This document shows positions 6,915-12,886 of a stretch of 23,547 nt of DNA, piece by piece. The first letter of the stretch is position 1; each line of letters begins with the position of its first letter. Below the pieces are notes generated by a model. It was not told the origin of the DNA. It was given only the letters and a program-made list of their open reading frames with translations, and did not search any database. The position numbers and the translations under genes are program-made. Source of the DNA: an uncultured Collinsella sp. (GTDB lineage Bacteria; Actinomycetota; Coriobacteriia; Coriobacteriales; Coriobacteriaceae); contig CAJJZP010000026.1 in the NCBI GenBank assembly GCA_905197665.1, positions 1-23,547 on the forward strand, read 5' to 3'.

Positions 6915-7997
6915 CTATCGCACGAAGTACCAGGGGCTTTCCTGCACGGTGGGCTCCAGCGCAATGCCCGTGCGCTCGCGGAAGAGATCCATGTCCTGCG
7001 ATTTCTCCGTCCACCACGCGTTGGGCTTAAAGGTCATGCTCTCAACGACATGGCCGACAAACACACTGTTGCGCAGCTTGGAAAAGTCGGTGTTCATAAT
7101 CACGATGGACGCGAGCACCAAAACGATGCCCAGAACTTTGATCGCGCCGGCGGGCTCGGCGTAGACACCAATGCCCAGCAGTACGGTGACGACTGTCTCG
7201 AATGACATTACGACGGGAACTTTCGACGTCTCGAGCCCCATGGACAGACCCTGCATATATAAGATGTAAGCCACGGCTGTGGGGATGAGTCCAAAGCCAA
7301 GGAACAGCAGCAGCAGCTGTGGCGACATTGCCGCGGCGACATCCGGCCACGGAGCCGCGATAGCTGCCATAACCGCACCGCCAAAAACAAAGCCCCAAAA
7401 CGTGACAGCCAGCGGGTGGACCGTCTTGGTTGCTATCCGGCTAAACACCGCGAGCGACGCACCACAAAGGCCTGCAATCACGCCCGACGTGACGCCCCAA
7501 ACCGAAAAATGAAAACCGGAAAGGTCGCCATTGGTCACCGCAAGCACACAGCCAACGATGTTAAAGACAATGGCAACGAGCTTGTTGAGGGTCACGTCCT
7601 CGCGATAAAGGACGCGGCCGAGCGCGACGCCAAACACCGGCGACGTGTAGAGCAGCACCGATGCCGTGGACATGCCCACCTCGCGCATGCACTCGTAATA
7701 GCAGGTGTTGGCGGCAGCCAAACCGACGATACCGACAAGCGCGCAGGAAACAAGCTCTTTAGGGCTTGCCTTGAACAGGGTCAGCGGACCCTGAACCACG
7801 GTAGACCCCTCACCCGGACGGCAGCCCATAAACATCAGGACCGGCGCCAAGATAAGCGCTCCGACCAACAAGCGAAAGGCAGCCATGCTCTGGGACGAAA
7901 CGCCCATGGCCGAGATGCCGTTTACAAAGATTCCGATGCTGCCCCACATAAGCGCGGCGATCAGCACCAGCACATAGCCCAGATTGCTCCTCTTCAA
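6915..7997 (-). CDS. EamA/DMT-superfamily membrane transporter
   Basis: This protein of about 360 residues has two tandem EamA repeats and about ten membrane segments, typical of drug/metabolite exporters. The first repeat begins GYVLVLIAALMWGSIGIFVN and includes the conserved YYECMREVGMSTASVLLYTSPVF. The second contains PTAVAYILYMQGLSMGLET. I place the start at the TTG codon at 7997, because GAGGAGG lies five bases upstream. The in-frame ATG at 8033 has no ribosome site and falls in a probable promoter. A hydrophilic tail of about 57 residues (from DFSKLRNSVF) follows the last membrane helix, which is unusual. Export of a pathway by-product such as an amino acid is possible but not shown. 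Confidence 0.85.
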   Translation of the reverse strand: MKRSNLGYVLVLIAALMWGSIGIFVNGISAMGVSSQSMAAFRLLVGALILAPVLMFMGCRPGEGSTVVQGPLTLFKASPKELVSCALVGIVGLAAANTCYYECMREVGMSTASVLLYTSPVFGVALGRVLYREDVTLNKLVAIVFNIVGCVLAVTNGDLSGFHFSVWGVTSGVIAGLCGASLAVFSRIATKTVHPLAVTFWGFVFGGAVMAAIAAPWPDVAAAMSPQLLLLFLGFGLIPTAVAYILYMQGLSMGLETSKVPVVMSFETVVTVLLGIGVYAEPAGAIKVLGIVLVLASIVIMNTDFSKLRNSVFVGHVVESMTFKPNAWWTEKSQDMDLFRERTGIALEPTVQESPWYFVR

Positions 7998-8037
7998 CGC
8001 AGCCTCCTCAGTATTATTTCCAATATGTTTCATGCTA

Positions 8038-8053
8038 CGTTATAGTCGTTATA
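8038..8053 (-). promoter_or_regulatory. Direct CGTTATA repeats in the EamA promoter
   Basis: CGTTATA occurs at 8038-8044 and again at 8047-8053, separated by two bases. On the minus strand this gives TATAACGACTATAACG, with TATAAC usable as a -10 and TTGAAA upstream as a short-spaced -35 candidate. It resembles 6727-6745 before the PTS operon (CGTTATGGTCATTATA against CGTTATAGTCGTTATA), which suggests co-regulation. Confidence 0.45.
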
Positions 8054-8100
8054 TACATTTTTCAAGGCACAAATCGGCGAACGGGAAATCTCTCGACACA

Positions 8101-8181
8101 AGGAGTGTCCCCAACTGCCGGCACAAAAGGAACATCCCTAACTGCCGGCAGAAAGGGAACGTCCCCAAGTGCCGCTCTAGC
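8101..8181. repeat. Three 27-bp tandem repeat units
   Basis: Units at 8101-8127, 8128-8154 and 8155-8181 follow a shared pattern of a GGAA-like start, then TCCCC/TCCCT, AACTGCCGGCA and AAA. The third unit is degenerate after AAGTGCCG. They lie in the gap between the second SIS gene and EamA, and resemble GGGACRTTCC-type dispersed sequences. No protein is encoded with any confidence. Confidence 0.7.
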
Positions 8182-8248
8182 AGTTGCGGTGAAATAGTTC
8201 TCAAACAGAGGCTTCACACTCCCAAACAGGAACTATTCCACCGCAACT
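8182..8248. repeat. 19-bp imperfect palindrome downstream of second SIS gene
   Basis: AGTTGCGGTGAAATAGTTC (8182-8200) is the inverse of 8230-8248 with one mismatch, around a 29-base spacer in which CAAACAG occurs twice. It directly abuts the tandem repeats and lies 36 bases past the SIS stop codon. It may fold as the transcript end of that gene, or be a small dispersed palindromic element. There is no T-run. Confidence 0.65.
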
Positions 8249-8284
8249 CATGAGGGGTATTGGGCTGTTAGGCCGCTCTATCCC

Positions 8285-9277
8285 TTAGTAATCCAGCTTC
8301 CACATGTAGCGGCGCGTCATGTAGTCCTTGTGGGTAACGGCAGAGAGAGCGCGCATGTACACGTTGTTGAGAATCGGGGCAAAGATCAGGTGGTTGAAGT
8401 ACTCGCTCACGCTGTCCTTGATGTCGTTGAGGCCGAGCTCCTTGGCGTCGAGCTGATAGACGCGCTCGCCACCGTACTGGTTGACGAAGCGGATGCCGCG
8501 CTCGTCATTGCAGCGGCTGCGGCCGACACTGATGAGCTGGAACAGCGAGGTGCGCTTGTCCAGAATCTCGAAGGGGCCGTGGAAGAAGTCGCAGGTGTTG
8601 ATGGTGCAGGAGTCGATCTGCAGCATCTCCTGCACGTTGCAGATGCTAAAGACGTAGGCGGCACCAAAGAGCGGGCCCTGGGCCATGACGTTGATGCAGG
8701 GCTTGTCGGCGTTCTGCTCGGCCCACTTAGCAGCGAGCGGACGGGTGTACTCGACGGCCTTGCGATAGATGGGGTCGACCAAGTCGAACGCGGCCATAGC
8801 GGTCTCGTACTCGGCATAGCCCTCGGTCTGCTGCGTGAGCTCCATGGCGATCATGGTCACGACGGCGGAGTTGGTGCGGCCCATGCAGGACTCGTCGATG
8901 GCAAGGCTGTCGTACTGGATCTTGTAGTCGCAGACCTCGGTGAGGCCGGACTCGTCAACATAGATGGCGATGGTGCTGGCGCCGTGATCCTTGGCGACCT
9001 GGGCGGCGACGATGGTCTCCTTGGTGCCGCGCATGGACACGACGACGGCCAGGGTGTTCTCGTTGACGTAGGCCGGGGTGGCGTGCACAAACTCGTTGCT
9101 GGTGTAGCTGGAGCTCACGACCTGCGTGGCCTCGTGCTCCATAAAGTACTGGGCAGGATAGTTACCACCGTTAGATCCGCCGGCGCCGATCCACACAACG
9201 CGCCTGATGCCGCCCTTGTCTGCCTTGTCAGCCAAAACCTGGGAGACGACATCCTTAACCTGTTCCTGAGTAGTCAT
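8285..9277 (-). CDS. Second SIS-domain deglycase paralogue, FraB/GfrE-like
   Basis: The 330-residue protein is a paralogue of the product at 2934-3917, with the same two-SIS layout, the LTQQTEGYAEYE segment (about 147-157), HGPFEIL, and the C-terminal TRRYMWKLDY. The phosphosugar loop reads VVWIGAGGSNGG, and SMRGTKETIV replaces the SLGGSTPETV of its paralogue. At the probable catalytic segment the glutamate of GE..HGP is aspartate here (CDFFHGPFE, D230, H233). In Salmonella's glucoselysine/fructoselysine system two such enzymes, GfrE and GfrF, divide the substrates, so a distinct Amadori phosphate is a reasonable guess. The ATG at 9277 has AGAAAGG ten bases upstream. It is divergent from the GntR gene at 9483, its likely regulator. 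Confidence 0.8.
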   Translation of the reverse strand: MTTQEQVKDVVSQVLADKADKGGIRRVVWIGAGGSNGGNYPAQYFMEHEATQVVSSSYTSNEFVHATPAYVNENTLAVVVSMRGTKETIVAAQVAKDHGASTIAIYVDESGLTEVCDYKIQYDSLAIDESCMGRTNSAVVTMIAMELTQQTEGYAEYETAMAAFDLVDPIYRKAVEYTRPLAAKWAEQNADKPCINVMAQGPLFGAAYVFSICNVQEMLQIDSCTINTCDFFHGPFEILDKRTSLFQLISVGRSRCNDERGIRFVNQYGGERVYQLDAKELGLNDIKDSVSEYFNHLIFAPILNNVYMRALSAVTHKDYMTRRYMWKLDY

Positions 9278-9482
9278 TGTGCATCAGCCTTTCTTCTCGT
9301 TTGATGCTCTTGATGGCATACAAGTTACATACATGTTTTGGTTATGTCGACTAGTTGTATGCTATATTTGTCTTAGATAATTTGCTGGTAAAGTTTTCGG
9401 CAATCCATTATCAGCGGTTTTGTTGTCATGTTGGATACATGCTTGGTTCAGTAAGCATACAGGTTAGATACAGGTTGTTCGC
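9278..9482. promoter_or_regulatory. Divergent promoter region between SIS and GntR genes
   Basis: These 205 bases are AT-rich. GCATACAA (9316-9323) and TTGTATGC (9355-9362) form a perfect 8-bp inverted repeat near the SIS gene. Near the GntR start, GATACATGC (9434-9442), GCATACAGG (9455-9463) and GATACAGG (9467-9474) repeat a similar ATACA theme. These are candidate sites for the divergently encoded GntR regulator. The CGTTATA motif of the PTS promoter is absent, so this pair appears separately controlled. Confidence 0.4.
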
Positions 9483-10205
9483 ATGAGCACTTCGTCGAAA
9501 AAGAACTTGGCCCAATACGAGCGTCTGGCGGGTACGCTGCGTGACCGCATCGCCGCCGGCATCTACGCGTGCGGAGACAAGCTGCCGTCCGAGATGGAGC
9601 TCATGGACGAATCGGGGCTGTCGCGCAGTACCGTGCGCCACGCGCTTAAGGTGTTAGTTGACGAGGGCCTGATTCGAACCGAGCGCGGGCGCGGCGCCTT
9701 TGTGGCTGACACGCCGGCGCTCCACGAGAACAACCTGGTGTTTTCGAGCTATACCAAGCAGGTCGAAGGCCAGGGTATGAAGCCCACCACGCGCACGGTG
9801 GACTCGGGCTTTGCCAAAGCAATGGGCAGCGTGGCCAAGTTCTTTGACGCTAGCGTGGGCAGCAAGCTTGTCAAACTTGTCCGCCTGCGTTACCTGGACG
9901 ATGCGCCACTGTGCCTGGAGACCACCTATTTGCCGCCAAGCTTTGGGTCGCTCATCGATCGCGATATCAACGGTTCGCTCTACGCCACGCTGCGCCAGGA
10001 ATTCCATCGCGCGCCGGCACAGGGGCACAAGACCTTTGAGGTGTGCTACGCCTCGCAAAACGAGGCATTTTTGCTCAACGTTGAGCGCGGGCAGGCGCTG
10101 ATCCTGATCACCGACTACGTCTACGACACCGACGGTCGCCCGCTCCATGTCTCCAAGCGCATCCAACGTACCGACCGCGCCAAATACACCGAGCCCATCG
10201 GCTAA
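9483..10205 (+). CDS. GntR family transcriptional regulator (HutC/UTRA type)
   Basis: The only plus-strand gene in the window encodes a 240-residue one-component regulator. The winged helix (residues about 9-78) includes LPSEMELMDESGLSRSTVRH and ERGRGAFV. The UTRA effector domain (about 88-238) includes DDAPLCLETTYLP and GRPLHVSKRIQRT. The ATG at 9483 has only a weak AGG upstream. It is transcribed away from the second SIS gene, an arrangement typical of a local regulator of a divergent catabolic gene. Its stop codon TAA overlaps by one base the first arm of a palindromic repeat, which may serve as a transcript end for it and the convergent acetyltransferase gene. Confidence 0.9.
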   Translation: MSTSSKKNLAQYERLAGTLRDRIAAGIYACGDKLPSEMELMDESGLSRSTVRHALKVLVDEGLIRTERGRGAFVADTPALHENNLVFSSYTKQVEGQGMKPTTRTVDSGFAKAMGSVAKFFDASVGSKLVKLVRLRYLDDAPLCLETTYLPPSFGSLIDRDINGSLYATLRQEFHRAPAQGHKTFEVCYASQNEAFLLNVERGQALILITDYVYDTDGRPLHVSKRIQRTDRAKYTEPIG

Positions 10206-10239
10206 CCTGCCAAAATAAACCTGTCCCTAAATGGTAGGT
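10205..10239 (-). repeat. 35-bp palindromic repeat, copy C (GGGACAG family)
   Basis: On the minus strand the copy reads from arm ACCTACCA (10232-10239) through TTTAGGGACAGG to arm TGGCAGGT (10205-10212). It lacks the trailing TTTATCTGG seen in copies A and B. It sits between convergent genes and gives the acetyltransferase gene its stop codon TAG (10227-10229), exactly as copy A does for the HAD gene. Confidence 0.75.
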
Positions 10240-10817
10240 TTGGGGAGATCGGGGAACCAGGTTGGTTTGGGTTGGTTGGGCGTGCGCTCGGCCAGGACCA
10301 GCTCCATCCAACACATGTCGTACCAGCGGCCGAACTTTTGCGCGCAGCGGTCGAAGGCGCCCACCAGGCGGTATCCCATGTGGGCATGGAAATCCTGGCT
10401 GTTGTGCGTCAGATACTCGTCGTCCTTATCGTGCGGCACGGCGATGAGCGCGCACATGCTGGTGATGCCCATCGCGACCAAGCATTGCTTGAGCGCGTCG
10501 TGCAGCCTGCGGCCCAGCCCGCCGTGGCACACGTCGCGCGCCAGATAGATCGACGTCTCGACCGACCAGTCATAGGCCTCGCGGCTGTTAAGCGCGCTCA
10601 CATAGGCATAGCCCACTGGGTGCCCGTCCAGCTCCATCACCAAATACGGGTAGCGCTTGAGCGTACGCTCGATGCGCCCGGCGAACTCCTCAACGCTCGG
10701 CACCTCGTATTCGCAGGTTATCGCCGTCTCGCGTACATACGGCTCATAAATGGCAAGCAACGCCGCCGCATCATCGGGCGTCGCCAGGCGAATCGTCGGC
10801 TCGGACATCTCGGGCAT
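10227..10817 (-). CDS. GNAT N-acetyltransferase, phosphinothricin acetyltransferase-like
   Basis: The 196-residue protein belongs to the PAT/MnaT branch of GNAT enzymes, which acetylate small amines or amino acids with acetyl-CoA. It has the amino-terminal TIRLATPDDAAALLAIYEPY, the central GYAYVSALNSREAYDWSVET (about 69-88), the acetyl-CoA loop CHGGLGRRL (97-105) and HNSQDFHAHMGYRLVGAF. The family core ends near residue 177. The remaining proline-rich tail (RTPNQPKPTWFPDLPKPTI) looks like read-out into formerly noncoding DNA, with the stop codon provided by a dispersed repeat. The start at 10817 was chosen for GGGGGAGGGG just upstream over a frame open to 10886. The true substrate is unknown. 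Confidence 0.88.
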   Translation of the reverse strand: MPEMSEPTIRLATPDDAAALLAIYEPYVRETAITCEYEVPSVEEFAGRIERTLKRYPYLVMELDGHPVGYAYVSALNSREAYDWSVETSIYLARDVCHGGLGRRLHDALKQCLVAMGITSMCALIAVPHDKDDEYLTHNSQDFHAHMGYRLVGAFDRCAQKFGRWYDMCWMELVLAERTPNQPKPTWFPDLPKPTI

Positions 10818-10830
10818 ACAACCCCTCCCC

Positions 10831-10877
10831 CACAAAAGCAAAGGCCGCCCTGCGCCAAACCCAGGCGTAGGGCGGCC
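10831..10877 (-). terminator. Terminator after the threonine aldolase-like gene
   Basis: On the minus strand a 14-bp stem with one G-U pair (plus positions 10843-10856 and 10864-10877; GGCCGCCCTACGCC with GGCGCAGGGCGGCC) and a 7-base loop is followed by TTTGCTTTTG. It begins 19 bases past the stop codon of the upstream gene. Confidence 0.85.
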
Positions 10878-10895
10878 CCTCGTCATTACATCAAG

Positions 10896-11921
10896 CTACA
10901 GGACAGCCGCCAGCGCGTCGATGTCCTCCTGCGTCGTGGCCCAGCTGGTGCAAAAACGCACCACGGTGTGGGTCTCGTCGTACTTTTCCCAGTACTCGAT
11001 CGAGGCGTGCTCGCGAATGCGGGCCATGTCCTCGTTGGGCAAAATCACAAACTGCTGGTTGGTGGGCGTCTCCAAGAAGAACTGGTAGCCGCGCTCGTGC
11101 AGCACGCGACGCAGCGCCTGCGCCGTCTCGATCGCCTGGCGACCAATCTCAAAATACAGGCCATCGGTAAAGAGCGCCTCAAACTGCACGCCCGTCAGGC
11201 GGCCCTTGGCCAGCAGCGCGCCGTGTTGCTTAATGCGCGGAATGGGATGTGCCGGAGCGTGCATGCCGCAGAACACCACAGCCTCGCCGCAGAGCGCGCC
11301 GCACTTGGTGCCGCCGATGTAGAACACGTCGCACAGCTGCGCCAACTCGGGCAGGGTAATGTCGCACTCATCGGCCGCCAGCGCATAGGCCAGGCGAGCA
11401 CCGTCCACAAACAGCGGAATCTCGCGCTTCTGGCACACCGCGTAAATCGCCGTGAGCTCGGCCCTGGAGTACAGCGTGCCGTACTCAGTCGATAGGCTCA
11501 CGTACACGGCGCCCGGGAACACTGTGTGCTCGTAGCTCTCGTTTTCGTAGAACACCTGGATATAGTTCTCGAGGTCCTCGGCGTGCATCTTGCCCTCGTA
11601 GCCGGGGATGGTGAGCACCTTGTGGCCGCCAAACTCAATGGCGCCCGCCTCGTGGCAGGCGACGTGGCCGGTCTCGGCAGCAACGACGCCCTCGTACGGC
11701 GCAAGCAGCATGTCGATCACCGTGGCGTTAGCCTGCGTGCCGCCCACCAGGAAAAACACGTCGGCGTCAGGCGCCTGACAGGCCTCGCGAATAAGTTGCT
11801 TGGCACGCTCGGTGTGCGCATCGGTACCGTAGCCGGGCTGCGGCTCCATGTTGGTATCGACGAGCGCCTGCAGCACTGCCGGATGTGCACCGTGGGAATA
11901 GTCGTTGTTAAACGCGAGCAT
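10896..11921 (-). CDS. Low-specificity L-threonine aldolase-like PLP enzyme
   Basis: The 341-residue protein is a fold-type I PLP enzyme of the threonine aldolase/beta-eliminating lyase family, which cleaves threonine or allo-threonine to glycine and acetaldehyde. Visible features are the amino-terminal FNNDYSHGAHP, the PLP-phosphate segment FLVGGTQANATV (57-68), ETGHVACHEAGA with H86, D173 in LFVDGARL, and the Schiff-base lysine K206 in FYIGGTKCGAL. Length is normal. The ATG at 11921 follows AGAGGA. It lies 45 bases downstream of the PAP2 gene and is closed by a strong terminator, so it ends that transcript. Confidence 0.9.
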   Translation of the reverse strand: MLAFNNDYSHGAHPAVLQALVDTNMEPQPGYGTDAHTERAKQLIREACQAPDADVFFLVGGTQANATVIDMLLAPYEGVVAAETGHVACHEAGAIEFGGHKVLTIPGYEGKMHAEDLENYIQVFYENESYEHTVFPGAVYVSLSTEYGTLYSRAELTAIYAVCQKREIPLFVDGARLAYALAADECDITLPELAQLCDVFYIGGTKCGALCGEAVVFCGMHAPAHPIPRIKQHGALLAKGRLTGVQFEALFTDGLYFEIGRQAIETAQALRRVLHERGYQFFLETPTNQQFVILPNEDMARIREHASIEYWEKYDETHTVVRFCTSWATTQEDIDALAAVL

Positions 11922-11966
11922 GGCAATCCTCTCTTACCGGGTATCGGTCAGATGATTCAAACGGAG

Positions 11967-12830
11967 CTATTGTACGCCGCTGGGATAGGCAATGTGCGCG
12001 GCAAGGCACTCAAGTGCCAGTACCAGGGCAAAACCGCAGCTCACGTCACTCAAAAAGTGCGCTCCGATCACGATGCGGCCAAACGCGACGAGTGCCGCGA
12101 CCACAGCCGCCGTCCAAAAGACCACGCGGCGGCGCGACGGTTTTTCCTTAAAGGCCGCCGCGGGAAGCCCGGCGAGCATAAGGCCGATCGCCGCGTGCGC
12201 CGTGTGCCCACTCGCAAACGACTTAAAGCCGTCCTTGATTACACCGGCGGCGATATAAGTCCACTTGTCGGGGTTGCCGATCACCCACCACGGCTGAAAC
12301 TCGAGCCCCTGCGTCACCTCGATCACGCGCATGCGCGGACGCGACCACAGCGGTTTGACGATCACGTTGAGGATGATGGCCTGAACGACCCACACGGCAA
12401 GCACCATCAACGCCCAGCGCGTGAGCTCATCGGGCTCGGTCGTGCGCGTGAGGCGATAGACGATAAGGTTGGCGACGATGGCCAGCACAAACGTTAGCAC
12501 CAACTGAGCCGCGATGAGTTTGCCGCCAACCCTCAGGGACGAAACGATCTCGTAGCCGGTCAGGCCAACGTTGACGAGGATGCCGAGCACGGCGAGCCAT
12601 TTGCTCCCCCTGGAGTTGGGACGCACCGCGCGCACGAGCATAACGCCCGCGATGCTCGCCGTCAGCTCGAACGGCAGCTCGCCGGCGGCCTCGATAAAGC
12701 GACCGTACATGCTGCCGATATTGAACAGCGCGCTCGAGATCTGATAATCGAAGAAACTGCCCACGCCCAGACAAAGACACAGGACAACCGCGATAATGGC
12801 GGCATCTTTCTTATAGATGTATCCGAACAT
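11967..12830 (-). CDS. PAP2-family membrane phosphatase
   Basis: The 287-residue membrane protein belongs to the PAP2 (type 2 phosphatidic acid phosphatase) superfamily, which dephosphorylates lipid phosphates or isoprenyl pyrophosphates at the membrane. Motif 1 is K159-PLWS-RPR, with a spacing of four rather than the usual six. Motif 2 is SGH at 207-209 (FASGHTAH). Motif 3 is R252-x5-H258-x3-D262 (GRIVIGAHFLSDV). Hydrophobic segments surround these at about 11-28, 55-67, 78-95, 106-125, 139-158, 212-224, 236-258 and 262-280. The ATG at 12830 follows AAAGGA. The gene is 56 bases downstream of mfd. The substrate is unknown. Confidence 0.88.
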   Translation of the reverse strand: MFGYIYKKDAAIIAVVLCLCLGVGSFFDYQISSALFNIGSMYGRFIEAAGELPFELTASIAGVMLVRAVRPNSRGSKWLAVLGILVNVGLTGYEIVSSLRVGGKLIAAQLVLTFVLAIVANLIVYRLTRTTEPDELTRWALMVLAVWVVQAIILNVIVKPLWSRPRMRVIEVTQGLEFQPWWVIGNPDKWTYIAAGVIKDGFKSFASGHTAHAAIGLMLAGLPAAAFKEKPSRRRVVFWTAAVVAALVAFGRIVIGAHFLSDVSCGFALVLALECLAAHIAYPSGVQ

Positions 12831-12886
12831 GCTTTCCTTTCGATGGAGCCAGAGTGCCCAAATGGGGTGTTTGCAGCGTCGACTCG

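Noticed and set aside
8101..8181. Possible CRISPR array
   Set aside because: The units are directly adjacent, with no unique spacers between them and only three copies, so this is an ordinary tandem repeat.
7984..8253. Small plus-strand frame with repeated Cys/Arg/Lys peptides
   Set aside because: The repeated peptide comes from translation of the 27-bp tandem repeats, and the frame overlaps the EamA promoter and start; no ribosome site.
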